Below are positions 1 to 14,075 of a stretch of DNA of 64,000 nucleotides, one piece after another. Numbering within the stretch: position 1 is the stretch's first letter; every line of letters begins with the position of its first letter. Below the pieces are notes generated by a model. The model was not told where the DNA came from and did not search any database. It saw nothing but the letters and a program-made list of their open reading frames with translations. The stretch lies in contig CM054181.1 in the NCBI GenBank assembly GCA_028829895.1, positions 6,062,001 to 6,126,000 of the forward strand, written 5' to 3'. The position numbers and the translations under genes were made by a program. The DNA is from Sinotaia quadrata (lineage: Eukaryota > Mollusca > Gastropoda > Architaenioglossa > Viviparidae).

Positions 1-639
1 GTTTATTAGAAGAAAATTTTACATCACAGTAGTTTGCAGAGGGTTTGAAGAGACAACAGGAAATAATATTAATGTTTTTTAATATACGATTGTGATGGTT
101 CAGATATGCTTGAGTTCATGTTCAATAGTACATGGAAATATAAACTCTCAAAAAAGGTTGCCACTATGAAAAACTCTTGAAAAATGAGAGCCATCTTGAA
201 AAGTTCTTTAATTTTTTTTTTTTAGTCCTGAAAAGCACTTGAATTTGCCTAAAACACTTGAATTATTTGAGAAGGCCTTGATTTTTAAAGAAATATCCTG
301 ATTCTGTAGTGAACAGGCAATCAGAGTACACCTTGAAGAATGGGAACAGAGTGATGAGTTACAGGGACACCGAGTGATCTGAGCAGCTGTATTTTGAGCT
401 CAAACTTGGAACTGTCCACATCTGCCATATATTTTTATTAGGCCACTCATTGTTTCTGACTTCTGACATATATCCATAAAATCTTTTGTATTTCTCAAGT
501 TCACACAAAGTTTCTGACATTTTTAATCCCCTGAAGTCATTAACATTTTTTAATTTGTGAAATTTTTGATAATTGTCTTGGTCAAAATGCCTTACCTGTG
601 ATATGTAGTGTAGTTGATATTGAATGTTTGCTTTTTCAG
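1..639. other. Presumed intron of the first gene
   Basis: AT-rich sequence with no open frame of useful length and no repeat array. It is read as intron because an exon with a good acceptor begins at 640. Confidence 0.4.
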
Positions 640-706
640 AGTCTCACTTTAAGGACAATCCAGCCCTGTCCATGCTGAATGATTCAGACGAAGATGTTCA
701 TTACTC
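640..706 (+). CDS. Unidentified gene, penultimate coding exon
   Basis: A 67-nt exon with a polypyrimidine acceptor (ctttttcag at 631-639) and a consensus donor gtaagt from 707. It encodes SHFKDNPALSMLNDSDEDVHY with split codons at both edges. The acidic DSDED core makes a structured domain unlikely. Confidence 0.68.
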
Positions 707-3700
707 GTAAGTATAATTTTGCTGATTTCTTTTTTTTCATATTATAGTTTATATCTTATTTTAGATGTGATTCATTTCAATATACAGAGATCTACATGTT
801 AGTATTAAATTTACATAGCACTAGTATTTGTAATTTTTTTAGTCAAGAAGTATAGATACCAATGAAAGGTTGTAGTATAAAATTTCCACAACTTCTAGGA
901 TTTAAACATTCATTTTAAGATATTCACCCTACTACCATTGAAAATAATGTATTTTACAGGTTTAGTTGATGATTTAAACAAATTTATAAAATATATTTGT
1001 AAATATGCATTTGAACAATTCTTTTGCACATATTATTAATATTAGTATGTTAGGGGTGTAAACATGGAGGAATTCAGTTTTACAAACATTTTAAAAAATT
1101 GAAAAGCAAATCATGTTTTGTTTTTTTTTGTTTCATATATCAATTACTCTTTATTTAAAAAAAAAATATATATCTTTATGCCATACAGTATTTTATATGC
1201 ATAACCTAAGAATGCCTACTATTTTGTTAAAAATTGTAAAAACAGAGGTAACTTAGTGGCAAAATATATCCCTGTTAATTGATTTCAGTTTGGTATAATC
1301 AGAGTTACCTCCCTGTGTACGATTAGCAAACTGACTAGCAAGTGTGGACAAGAAAATTTGAACAGCAAAGGATTGAAAATTTGAAATTATACTTGACTGA
1401 GTTTTACATAAAGAGCTTTATTTGCTTGAAATAGGTCAGTTTGTCACTGTTTCCCATGATTTTTTTCTCTCACGCTGATGACAAGATATGCTTTTTTCTT
1501 AATCCACTTGAGAAAAATAATATGAAATATATAAGATGAATTGATAAAGTGCAAAGGACATATTTTAATGTAATAATAGTTAATATTACTGAGCAACTAA
1601 GCAGTAAACTAGTACAACCCCCCCCCCCCTTCTCCCCAAGAAAACAATATTATAACAGCATATTCTTACTTTCTTAATGTGATATTCGTCCTGAAATAAA
1701 AAATATTATTAGCAGTGTATTTATGAATTATATCTACCAAGAATTATACTTTTGAGGTGAATTAAATTTTTTTTGCACACAAAAATCCCACCTTCAGTAT
1801 TTAACTAAAAAGTTTATTTAGAAGTGATCTTTGATTAACATGTAATGACAAATCAAATAGCTATTTTTAGGTAAATAGTCTAAGTTTATTATAATGATTG
1901 TACTTTTAATAATAATTGTTAGATGAATTAAAATTCTGATGTGAAATGTGCACTGCAGTGTAATTATTGTAATAAAATCATTATTTTCTCGTATCATGTC
2001 AAAATGTAGAATGATTATATTTTCCTGTGTTTACTGGCCCTGAAAAAAATAAATAATTCTAATACCAATTATACTTGTAATGTGAAGTATAATGCACTGT
2101 ACATATAATAAAGATTCAGCCTTGGATTTGACTGAAATATTTGTAATATTATAGCAATTCAGATAATAAATGGCATAATTGTTTGTTTGTTATCTTTATT
2201 GTATATTTCTTTTGTCTTTTTTGTTTACTGTTCAGTCTATCAAGTCATTTTTTATTGTTCAGTCTACCATTCTACCAAGTCATTTTTTATTGTTCAGTCT
2301 ACCAGTCTTCCAAATTAGTTTTTTTACTGTTCAGTCTACCAGTCTGCTAAGTCATTTTTTATTGTTCAGCCTTCTAAGTCACTTTCTATTGTTCAGTTTA
2401 CCGTTATGATTATTAACATAACTAATTTATCATTAAACAATGCATAACCAATTACTAGTGATTGGAACCTATTTTAGATCAATACTTCCGATGAGTTACC
2501 TACTCATATCCCACAGTAATTAGGCGTGACATTAACACATAATTCTCTATTCACAGGTGGAACTTCTTACTTAAGGAGTAGTGCTATCTTACTTTGATTC
2601 ATTCATACTAATTAACAATTGACTCTACGAACCCCCATCCACCTGCTACTACCCCAAACATACTACGTGAATAGTATGCATAAGAAGGAATAAGAAATAA
2701 TAATAACTTTATTAAACAACAGTTATAACAATTAACAAACACAGTTCGAGTAGCCTCTTATACACTACTAAATAGCAATAAGTATTCAAGAAATATCTTC
2801 TGTCCTAACCATATACAAGGAAGGACAAGCCTGCTTAGCATTCATCATGTAATGGGACAAACAGAAAGAGAGATAAGGTCAAATGTCATGACCTGTTTTT
2901 TTTCACCACAGCTGATCCAGCCACCATGGACCGCTCGCAGTATGCAACACAGAGTTGACACACCGTCCAATTGGATGGCAATGTTAATGTGCCCTGCTAG
3001 GCAACACTTTAGAATTGTCCTACAATTTCCTTCTTAGAATTAGCATGTCTTGATTCAGCCACCACTGTCGTAGGCCTCTTGAACAGTCATAGTCGGACTC
3101 TACCAGCCGGATGCTGATTGTCAGATTCCCGTACTTTCGAAATTCACATAGAATTCTGCAAATCGTTCATCAACATCGGGTACTTGTGGGTCAGAAAACC
3201 AACCAAAAGGCGTGCTCTCTGAAAAAGTCAATGTCTAGCAATATGTTTACTCTCCCTCTCTTCCACAAACACTGTCAACTTACATTCCTGCATATGAAAG
3301 TCATTACCCTCATTCACACACAGGTATATACATATCATAACCACAGTTAAATTCATCATTAGAATTCCATAACCAATATCATGTTCAGCAATTCAAAATA
3401 CAAAATCTCTCTAACTAAAACTATAGATCAATCTAACATGCAAACATCTCTAATTCAATAGTTCTAATTATATAAAATCTTTCGAGTCCATTCGTTCTTC
3501 ATCAATCAGACAACTTACCACAGCTTATGATCACCTTTATACCAGACACGATCAACATCTTGAAGTAATGAGGGGAACTGCCTGGCTATTTATGTTACCT
3601 CTGACACCAAGACTATGTCAGGAAACTCATTCAAGATGTTATTTACATTGGCTTAGCGTTGTGATGTGTGGGAAGTGTTGACCACTACATTTATGTCTTC

Positions 3701-4612
3701 CGCGTTCGTCCTAAATATGTGCGGGTAACTTTCGCCCGTCACACACTTATGTTTATTTTGTTTTCCATTTTATGTGATATTAATGCTAAAAGGTGCCCAA
3801 AGAGAAACCCCAGGGAACTTAATACAGAGAAATGAGGACAACACATGCTTAACATGCACATACACAAGGACAATTCTTACTGACGAGCAGTTATAGACTC
3901 AGTGTTGTTTGTTATAAATTTTTATTCTGTGATCATCACCATAGTAATATTTTATTGTTTATCGTGAAAATAGTTAAGTACTTATGTATAGAATATACTT
4001 TTACTTTCAAAATTATAATAATTATAAACAGTTGCCAGTTTACACTTTTGTTCTTGAGAATTAAGAGTGATCTATTTATCATATATCTTGGTAAAGATTG
4101 CAAACATGCAATAAAAAGCTTTTGTAAAATGTTTTTATGACATCTGAGCTAACAAACAGTAAGGCCTAATTTGTGAAGTTCCTGCCATTAATTAAAATAT
4201 ATTCCTTTTAAAATAGATACTAACACCATTTTATTATTTAAATCTTATCTGCTAGATTTATTAGTGGCACATGAAAAGATTTTATATAAAATTGGTGTTT
4301 CAATATTGCATTAATAAGCAATTAGATTCCCTAGTCCTCGTTTGAGTGACTTTCTGTTAAAAAATGATTAATATTTTTCTCAAATAAGGTGATTAAATAT
4401 ATAAGAAAAGGGATTATGTTTTTTTTCCTTTGACTCCTCTAATTACTGATCTTATTTGAAAAAGATATATCATTTGCTGCTATATAAAGTGATATTTATC
4501 CAAGCTCATTAACATATAATAATTATGACTTTGCAGGTCAGATGCAGAGGAGACTAGTCTGACTACCACTCCCAGTCATCCACGTGACATGTCAGAAGAA
4601 ATTTTCCGATAG
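640..4612 (+). CDS. 3' end of an unidentified gene (last two coding exons)
   Basis: Two exons join in phase: 640-706 and 4537-4612, with a 3.8-kb intron between. The first follows a ctttttcag acceptor and ends at a gtaagt donor; the second follows ttgcag and ends at a TAG stop. The first exon begins with two bases of a split codon and ends with two, and the second supplies the missing base (TC|G, serine). The joined C-terminus has 46 residues plus a split first codon. It is acidic, then Ser/Thr-rich (SMLNDSDEDVHYS, then SDAEETSLTTTPSHPRDMS), and ends EEIFR. It looks like a disordered cytosolic tail with casein-kinase-2-like acidic serine sites. No domain is visible and I do not recognise the family. 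Upstream exons lie to the left of the window. Confidence 0.7.
2215..2402. repeat. Degenerate minisatellite, about 35-bp unit
   Basis: Five or so copies of a unit containing tattgttcagtctacc and aagtcatttttt lie in the intron of the first gene. The open frame across it is a by-product of the repeat. Confidence 0.75.
2440..3743 (-). mobile_element. Possible LTR-like insertion, minus orientation
   Basis: This block differs from its AT-rich flanks: higher GC, no microsatellites and several CpG sites. On the minus strand it starts TGTGACGGGCG (3743 downward), has a TATAAAGG box at 3541-3534 and an AATAAA at 2713-2708. This order fits the U3-R-U5 layout of a long terminal repeat. I could not find a clear target duplication, the left boundary is a guess, and no retroviral-type coding sequence is present, so a solo LTR or an unrelated interspersed repeat are both possible. 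Confidence 0.28.
4537..4612 (+). CDS. Unidentified gene, terminal coding exon with stop
   Basis: A 76-nt coding part after ttgcag (4531-4536), ending in TAG at 4610-4612. An AATAAA lies only about 10 nt past the stop (4622-4627), and another AATAAA at 6180-6185 could serve a longer 3' UTR. Confidence 0.7.
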
Positions 4613-5464
4613 TTTCTAATGAATAAAAAAAATTGAAATTCATTGAATATAATGACAGCTGGAAATGAGATGTCAAATTTAGAATTGTAAACTTGTGGCA
4701 TGACTGATAATACTGAATTGAGTTTGTGTATTACAATTGAAGTATCTTATAGCTGAGCTGGAGTATTACAGGTGAAAATGTTATAGGTGAGCTGGAGTAT
4801 TACAGATGAAGTATGTTACAGGTGAGTTTCCTTGTATGGACACTTGGTGATTCAGAGCTGATTTGCATCCTTTATTGTCTTTGTGCTTCAGAATCTTTCG
4901 TTTTCATTGTTAATTAATCTGCCATTATGACTCAGAGCTATTTTTATGATCTGTAATGTTACATGCATCTTAATTAAGAGTGTGTGATTGAATGCATCAT
5001 TTAAAAATCATCAGCAGTGGGGGTGTAGTGCAGAGAATATAATTCTAGCATGTTCCCTGGAAACTAAATCTGTTTACCTAGTCTCATGTCTTAGAACAGC
5101 CTATGTGAATTGGTTGGTAGTATTTATATCCCTTTAACCATCAGACTGGCTGTGACAGCTACTAGTGCACTAAGAAAATAATTCCTTTTCATATCATTTA
5201 TAAAGAATATTGTTGGGATAAGCATTATAACAAACAAAAATAGAATACCTTTCATGGCAGCAGTTAGATCTATTGTACATAGAAATTGCTTTGGTATCCA
5301 GAGCAGTACCTTATATGCAGGTTACATTTTACATTTAGGACTCTATGTCATTGTGTTCATTATGATAGGCTTCTAACAAACACAGCATGTTCTTTCCCTT
5401 TCCTTCCAACTTAACACCTAACATTTTTTACATCAGTCATAACATAATGCTTGTCTGAAAATAT

Positions 5465-6112
5465 ATGCAGCACATTTACAGATCTTTGTACACATTTACA
5501 GATTTTATACACATTTACATATCTTTGTACACATTTACAGGTCTTTATATTCATTTACAGATCTGACTACACATTTACAGGTCTGGCCAAACATTGACAA
5601 TTCAGACTACACATTTACAGATCTGTGTACACTTTTACAGGTCTTATTACATAATTACAGATCTGTATACACATTTACAGATCTAACTACACATTTACAG
5701 GTCTGTGCATACATTTTCAGCTCCATATATACATTTACAGATCTGTAGACATATTTACAGGTCTAACTGCACATTTACAGATACTTGTCCCATTTACAGG
5801 ACTAACTAAACATTGACAGTTCTCTACACATTTACAGATCTGTGCACACTTTTACAGGTCTGACTACATAATTACAGATCTGTATACACATTTTCAGCTT
5901 CATATATATATATTTACAGATCTAACTACACATTTACAAATCTTTGTACACACAGGTTTAACTACATATTTACAGATGTGTGTGCGCATTTACAGATCTG
6001 TGTACACATTTACAGGTTTAACTACCTATTTACAGATCTGTGTGCACATTTACAGACCTGTATACACATTTACATGTCTATGTACATATTTACAGATATA
6101 GCCTCACATTTA
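5465..6112. repeat. Degenerate 18-20-bp minisatellite
   Basis: More than 30 imperfect copies of a unit like acacatttacagatctgtgt run for about 650 bp. Odd and even copies tend to differ (acagatct against acaggtct), hinting at a 38-40-bp higher-order unit. Confidence 0.85.
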
Positions 6113-6519
6113 AGTATTGTGCACGTGTGGTTTCTTGACTCTTATATATTCTGTACACATGATCTTAAAACTTAAGTGTAATAAAATTGACTATTGCCAA
6201 GCAGGTAAAGAATTAATTTTTAGATTGAATAAATGAAATGTGTTAGATGGGTTTGCACATCCTTCTTTATATTTGGCAGTTCAGTGATATACAATATTAA
6301 TTGAATGTGAATGTGGTGTTGTTACTTTCATAATCACTTAGTGCAATTGCAGTTTATCAGAAATATTATATTTTAAATCACATCTGCATTTCACTTTGTT
6401 TTTAATTTTTGTATGTTAACGGGATATACTTTATAGGCCTAGAAATTTAGAATGAAATCCCCTATTTCTAATATATTTTAGTAATTTGCTACCTTGAGTT
6501 TTTTTCAAGATTATACACA

Positions 6520-6800
6520 CCATGATTACTGTACATGAATTGAAGGAAAGATCAGTTTGTGTTGTTTGATGATTGAAAGTAGAAATTTGGTTGGCCAAAG
6601 ATTACTGTATATGTATTGAACGAAAGGTCATTTTGTGTTGTTTGATGATTGAAAGTAGAAATTCGGTTGGCAAAAGATTACTGTATATGTATTGAACAAA
6701 AGGTCATTTTGTGTTGTTTGATGATTGAAAATAGAAATTCAGTTGGCAAAAGATTACTATACATGTATTGAAGGAAAGGTCAGTTTGTTTTTGTCGCTGA
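6520..6800. repeat. 76-bp tandem repeat, about 3.5 copies
   Basis: Each unit carries ttgtgttgtttgatgattg followed by aaagtagaaattcggttgg. Copies differ by only a few substitutions. Confidence 0.85.
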
Positions 6801-7213
6801 TTGAAAGACGAAATCCATTTGTTATGTCTTATAAAATATAAGTCAATCCAAAGTAATATTGTTTTATGAACTATAACTCAGCCTAAATGACTGAGCCATT
6901 TCACGTAATCCCTTTTCCTTTTGAAATATATTTAATAGTGAATGTACACTCCCTCATATGTGTTTAGCAAATAAGAGTAATGGTGGCCAGCAAACTATTT
7001 ATCCAGTTGGAACTGGTTTGGATTGCATCAGCAAAATCTAGCATATTCTCCACCTGGGTTGCTTTTGGTTAGTAAAGTGTTGTTTTGGCCAGCAGTATGA
7101 ATTTTGCCAGTAAACAGCATTACTGTTAAAATTATTTTAGTTGCGTTTGTTGCTGATATGGTACAGTCTTGTGACTGCTTTTAATAAATTCATTATTTTG
7201 ATGGCTAAATCTA

Positions 7214-7216
<3 letters not shown>

Positions 7217-7289
<73 letters not shown>

Positions 7290-7292
7290 ACA
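7217..7292. repeat. (CA)n microsatellite
   Basis: About 35 CA dinucleotides with one interruption near the right end. It produces spurious His-Thr and Cys-Val open frames. Confidence 0.97.
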
Positions 7293-8539
7293 AATATATA
7301 TCTTTATTAAAGAATTTCTCCTTAAGTGTAGGAATGCAATTCATTTCAAGTATTACTCCTTCATGAAATTTGTATGCATTGAAAAGCATACTTTTTATTG
7401 TGAGTTTTTGTTTTTCAGCTTTTATTTTAAAAAAAAACATTATAGACCTGTGAACTATTTGCTGGTTGTGCATGGGTGATTTTTTTTTTTTGTTGCTCAA
7501 CTAAAGATTGACAGTAAATTAGCATTTATGTTGTTGATTGATTTATTTTCATATAATTTTATTTTTTATTTTCAACCTATTATGAACCTAAAAGAAACTT
7601 AGAAATATGAATTAACAAATTTTGCAAAAATAGTTTCATAAATGATTATCATCCTTAATTTAGAAACAATATAAAATGTGCAGATTGCATTTCACAGGAT
7701 ATGTCCTTTGGCAACTGCTCATAATCATAACACTCTTTAATAAGGAATGTTTTATGGTCAGCTTTAGTTTTTTTTCATCATAATTAATTTAATTACCTGG
7801 CATAATAATGAGATGCTTATTTTTGACTTAATTATTTTGTAAAACTGTATCATAAATGGCACAGAATGCATACATGCATGGATACACACAGAAAGCAAAT
7901 ATTCCAGATGTTCCAAGATATTTAGTTGTACATGTATTTAATTTTGATGCATATAATATCAGACATCAGAATATCCCAAAATAAATAAACAACAATAAAG
8001 AAAATATGATAAAGAGTTAATCTTATAAAAGCTCTATATGTTTTACAATAAGTAAACATAGCATACAAAGGGTCTTTATACAAACTATTATGTTTAAGAA
8101 AACTACAAAATCTAAATGAATCCTCATTCAAAATGTTAGTATAAAACAAATAACTTGTATTTACTAAAGGGAAACATAAATAAAATGAATTTCCAAATGT
8201 ATGGGCTAGGATAATGACACAATATCAGAAACTGTTGTACCTATAGATAAGTAAACATTCTTTTGGTTTGATATAAAGTAAGTTGTTAATTTTATGAAGT
8301 ACAGATAATTATCTTTGAATAAAGATTACAGTATCTTGGACATAAACACAGTTGTTCACTGTGTCTCAGCGTTATATGTATTCTGCATGCTTGTTTATTT
8401 AGTGTAATCCTGTGACTTGGCTTCAGTGCTAAAGGTTCTTGGGCAAATTTGATCGAGTGAAAAAGTTTTGACTGGAAACAGGTGTTATTCCTCTTTCATT
8501 TCACTGACTTATCTTTTCATGATACAGGCCTGTCCAACT

Positions 8540-8850
8540 CTTGTACTCAAACTTACATAGTTATATAATATTTGTTTACCTCTTGTATGAACATAGTTGA
8601 AAATGCTTGTCCAGCTCTTGACTAACATTTACATGTTATAACACTTGTTTAACTCTTGTACTAACATACCATGGTTATAATGCAAATCTAAGTCGTATGC
8701 ACACTTATCAAGTATAACACTTGTCCAACTCTTGACTAACATTTACATAATTAAAACACTTGTTAATTCCTGCACTAACATAGTTATAATACACGTCAAA
8801 CTCATACTAACACTCATCAAGTACAAATTTGTCCAACTCTTGTATTAATA
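8540..8850. repeat. Degenerate minisatellite, about 50-60-bp unit
   Basis: Five or six diverged copies built around cttgtccaactcttgac and taacatttacatagttata. Confidence 0.7.
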
Positions 8851-9529
8851 TTTCAACATCAGACAAACTTTGCCTGTTTAGCCAAAGGGTCAGATTTTAG
8901 GTTTTAACAAATCTAAAACACATTGTTATGAATAAGATTCTTTAACCCTAGTTTTTATCCTTTTCTTTGTTGAACAAGTTTTCAATTCATTATTAAGAAC
9001 AGGTGATTTTACAGTTAGGTGTGCAGATTCCACAGTTATCACATTCAGGCAATTTTTAATTCTTATAAATTCCTAGTTGTGCTATGTAGTCGTATTCATT
9101 CATGTGGTTGTAGCGATTGCTGGAAATCGTGTCATTTTCAACTTTACATGCCAGATAAAATATACGGGTTGTGTAGGAATCTTCATATGTTGAATTTTAT
9201 GCCAGAAAAAATGAATAGTAAAGAATTTGCTTGAAACTCTGAAATTATTTTACCAAACAAAAGTCAATTTATTATTCAGTAGATCAGTATGTTGATGCAA
9301 ACATTAACACACTGTAGTCACAGATCAGAAACTGGTTCAAAAAGTCATACTTATTTTTATGCTTGTTTATATCTATTTATATATATGTACTCACTCAAGG
9401 CATGCGTGTGCATGCAAATGTGCTGCTGTTATTTCATTATTCTTGCAGTTTGCACACAACTGGTTACTTTTGTAATGTAACACTAGGAAACCTTGATTTA
9501 TGAAAGGCATTTTTTTCTCTCTTCTTTTA

Positions 9530-10055
9530 AAGCACAAATTTACAGTAGTATGTGTTAGTGTAGTTTGACACAAGCAGTTCATGCACACAAATTGAAAATA
9601 CTATGTAATTTGTAAGTGTATTTGAAACAAGCAATTCATGCACACAAATTGACAGTAATATGTGTGTATTATGTATTTAACAAGCAACTCATACACACAA
9701 ATTGACGGTAATATGTGTGTATTATGTATTTAACAAGCAACTCATACACACAAATTGACGGTAATATGTGTGTATTATGTATTTAACAAGCAACTCATAC
9801 ACACAAATTGACAGTAGTATGTGTATTATGTATGAAACAAGCAACTCATGCACAACATTAAAGCAGCAAATTTGTGTGCATATAAAATAAGCAATTTATG
9901 TGCAAAATTGAAACAGCATATATGTGTGTATGAAATAAGCAATTTGTGCACAAAATTGAAACAGATTGTGTTCAACAAACAATCAGTTTGTGCACAGAAT
10001 TAAAACAGATTATGTTTGTTCAACAAACAAGCAAATTGTGCACAGAATTGAAACA

Positions 10056-10060
<5 letters not shown>
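9530..10060. repeat. Minisatellite, about 53-bp unit
   Basis: About ten copies of a unit containing acaagcaactcatacacac and aattgacggtaatatgtgtg. The central copies are nearly identical and the outer ones diverged, as expected for expansion from the middle. A short (TA)n follows at about 10057-10087. Confidence 0.85.
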
Positions 10061-10091
<31 letters not shown>

Positions 10092-11459
10092 CGAGCTATT
10101 CATGCACAAAGGATACCAGCAAGTGTTGACTGTTTAAAGCTCAATTTAGTTATATCCACCAGATTTCCTCACAGAAAACAATCAGTAAATGTGCCCTTGA
10201 AATACTTCACTGATGAGATTGCAGTTTATCCTTCATTCTTTTCATTAAAAATTTACTATGCAAAGGGACAAAGATAGAAATTGGTATAACTGGTCTTCCA
10301 CTTATATTTGTTCTGTAGTGATATAAAATAGCTGTTATATAATTTGGTAAATGGAACATTTTTCCCTATTGCAACAATATGATTATTTAGTGATTTTTTT
10401 CCTCAGAATTTGGTTTCTTCAGCAAAAATGCCATGTGTAAAAGAGCTGCTTTCTTAGATGAAAATGCAGTGCATTATCTGGAAATTCATTTTTATAAAAG
10501 AGCCAGTTTATCCAGTAGTTTTAATTTTGTTTGTTTATTGTTCTTTTATAGTAATTGGTTTACTTGGGTTAAGAGAGGCTATTTGATGTAGATAATATAG
10601 ATTGGATTATTTTTATTGAACTCATAGTTAAGCAAAGAGCCATTTTGACTTAAAGTTTACAGATGTTCACTTCATTTTAAAAAAATATATACAAATTATA
10701 GATTAAATATCAGTTTCTGTAACTTCTTTTCTGCATGTGCAAAAACATAAAACTGGGCAACTAAGCCAGTGTTAAAGGTTTTTGTTTAAAGTTTCACATA
10801 TTAAAATACACTTTTATTTTAACAAGCAATTTTATACCACACGTTGATTCAGTTCTTGAATGTGGACACATTTTGTAAATAAATTTCAATGTAGTGATGG
10901 TTTCTTGTTGAAATCTATGATACCATCTAATGTAAATATGATGCTTCTCATGTTTTAAAAAAAATCCTCATTTTATTTATTGTCACCATCCTAAAATTAT
11001 TTTTTTTTATATTGTTGCTATGAACACCATTATTGTGTTGATGTTGAAACATTTTTTAATTTTTTGTATTATCACCATGAATTGTGCTATTGAAATCTCT
11101 TATTGTCAAATCGATTTGTAATAAAAGTGTGCATTAATGTTACGAAACAATTTTGGCTATGCATAGATTGATTAATTTAGTATATTTTTCTAAGAGTTTA
11201 GTTATGAAAACAAAAAAATTAGCAAAAGAAGAAAAAAAATAGAAAGAGACCAAATAAATTGTCAGGTCATATTTAGACTACTCGGTAAAGTCAGTATTAG
11301 ATTCCACACGTCTTTAATGTTTGAATTATCCATTTTGTTAATAGTAGGTACACATTTTTATTTTATAATGTGCAGATTTTTGTTTAGTACAATTGATTTT
11401 GGTAAATACTTGTTGTACACTCGGTGATGGAGTTGTAATGACTGAGAAATATGTCCGAG

Positions 11460-11835
11460 AGATGACTGAGAGATATTGGTTTGGTTATGTGATGTTGAAA
11501 GGGTTGATTATGGCTTTTCATGTGATACTAAAATGATTGCTGTAGAGAGTAATAGAGTGCAAGTTATGGTTATATATATCGTATTGAAAGGGTTGTTGTA
11601 GGCAAATTAATGTTTCGGTTATATGGAATGTTGAAAGGATTGTTATAGACACATTGATATTCTTTAGTTATATATGTTGTGGAAAGTGCCATAGATATAC
11701 TGATAAGCTTTGGTTATATATACAGTATATTGAAAATGTTATAGACATATTGATATATGTTTTGGTTATATATGATATTGAAAGTGCTATAGCTATACTG
11801 ATGTTTGGGTCATGTGTGATATTGAAAACAGTACA
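11460..11835. repeat. Degenerate minisatellite, about 50-60-bp unit
   Basis: Diverged copies of ggttatatatgatattgaaa and gtgctatagacatactgat. This is an old, decayed array. Confidence 0.65.
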
Positions 11836-12214
11836 ATAAATAGTTGACCTCTTTATATTTATTTCACACATATTCATATGCAAATGCACCTTTAAACTTG
11901 CATTCAACCGACAAAATTGTTAGTTCTAAGCAAAAGACAGTAGATATTTTTAGACCACCAGAAAATTGTGCCTTTATTATTTGTTGTTTCCTTGTTTCCT
12001 CAAGTGACTTAAAAGTAACAATCACTCTCACCTTGCTCATGATAAGCAATGACAAGTGCAGATTTTTGTTTTATTGAACTCATAGTTAAGCAAAGAGCCA
12101 TTTTGTTGAACAAAAATAATCATTAGACATTTGAACTGCTTAATCTAGATCATATGTCCAAAAACATAAACTGTAGTAGTCATTTAGTAAGTTACATATA
12201 TTGTCTACAGTAAA

Positions 12215-12768
12215 CTTCTATGGAGAGAATAAACTTGGTATTATAGTAATAGACTACACTCTGGCAATGGAGAGAATAAACTTGGATAGACTACACTCTG
12301 GCAATGGAGAGAATAAACTTGGATAGACTACACTTCTATGGAGAGAATAAACTTGGATAGACTACACTGGCTATGGAGAGAATAAACTTGGATAGACTAC
12401 ACTCTGGCTATGGAGAGAATAAACTTGGATAGACTACACTCTGACTATGGAGAGAATAAACTTGGATAGATTACACTTCTGGCTATGGAGAGAATAAACT
12501 TGGATAGACTACACTTCTATGGAGAGAATAAACTTGGATAGACTACACTCTGACTATGGAGAGAATAAACTTGGATAGACTACACTTCTATGGAGAGAAT
12601 AAACTTGGATAGACTACACTCTATGGAGAGAAGAAACTTGGATAGACTACACTCTGACTATGGAGAGAAGAAACTTGGATAGACTACACTTCTATGGAGA
12701 GAAGAAACTTGGATAGACTACACTCTGACTATGGAGAGAATAAACTTGGCATTATAGTAATAGACTAC
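12215..12768. repeat. 32-37-bp minisatellite, about 15 copies
   Basis: The unit is tatggagagaataaacttgg followed by atagactacactctgac. Two length classes are interspersed, with ctctgac or ttc linkers, and the array is bounded by copies carrying cattatagtaatagacta. Confidence 0.9.
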
Positions 12769-13844
12769 ACTCTACAGAACACCTTGCCACTTACTGTTTT
12801 CAAGTTGTGAGAGTGTGTCAAAGCTTTGCTTAATTCCTGAAGGAAAATTAACAACACAAAAATAAGTGTGACCTTTTGCTTTCAATCTCCTTTTGTATAT
12901 TGTTCCAGTGTTGGTATGTTTTGAAACCATACTGGTACTGGTGACCATGTAGGCTGTACCAGTGTTGTGTTGTTGTACTAATGAATTATACCAACTATTA
13001 TTTTTTTAGTTAATGATAAAAAACATCTACAAATGCCGATGCAGAGAATGGACCACTGGTTAAATATGCAAATCTGCAACTGTTACGCTGATATATTGGT
13101 GCACTGCCATCACTTTCACTCGTGGCCCTCACTCAGTAATTATACCAAGAAAAAGATTTTATAAAATAATTATTCAGATAGATATAAAGATGGACAGAAA
13201 ACAGACATAATAACTAGACTATCATTACAATTTATGATAACACCCAAAAAGTTACATTGCACTGACAGATATGTGAGACTGAAACAACAAAAATTTAATA
13301 AAAAGAAATGTTTAACAATATTTAAAAAGAATAAGCAAAATACATATGTCCTATTTTATTATCATTAGCACTTTAAACTTAAAAAAGGCTTTTCCACTTC
13401 CATCTCTACCTAGACTTGCTCTTTTACTCAATCAAATTTAAGAATCCACCTAGAGCTAATTAATATTTATGACTTTCTCACATCTTCTGCACCCACATTC
13501 TGTCAACACATCACCTGTCTAAAAATAAGTTCACAGTTACATCAGCCTAAAGTTGCATAACATTAAAAAAACAAGACCAAAATGTTTAAGCTGACTGTGC
13601 TAATGCTGCCAAGAAGCTAGCATCTCACAAACAATAACAATAGTTCTATCCCACAGCTACTACTCTACACACACACACACACACATAGCTTAGCTCCCCT
13701 TCTACCCCTGCAGGACTTTCCCTGCAGAAATAAACTTTATACAACATTTCCAAACCATACCAATCACAAATAGCATCTTATTTAATTATTACAGATAACA
13801 AAATGAAATATGGGGAGGATTTCCTATCATATGACAATCACTAC

Positions 13845-14075
13845 CAGTAGATTTGTGGGCTATACTAGTACTGGCAGACATGTAGGCTGTTCTAGTACCA
13901 GTAGGTTTGTAGGCCATACTAGTACTGGCAGACGTGTAGGCTGTTCTAATACCAGGAGGTTTGTAGGCTATACTAGTACTGGCAGACATGTAGGCTGTCC
14001 TAGTACCAGTAGGTTTGTAGGCTATACTAGTACTGGCAGGCATATAGGCTGTTCTAGTACTAGTAGGTTTGTAGT
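13845..14075. repeat. 54-bp minisatellite, about 4 copies
   Basis: Units contain actggcagacatgtaggctg and ccagtaggtttgtaggctat. The unit length is a multiple of three, so both strands stay open as Ser/Thr-rich frames; I do not consider these genes. Confidence 0.88.

Noticed and set aside
7132..7500. Cys-Val and His-Thr repeat frames
   Set aside because: Translation of a (CA)n microsatellite.
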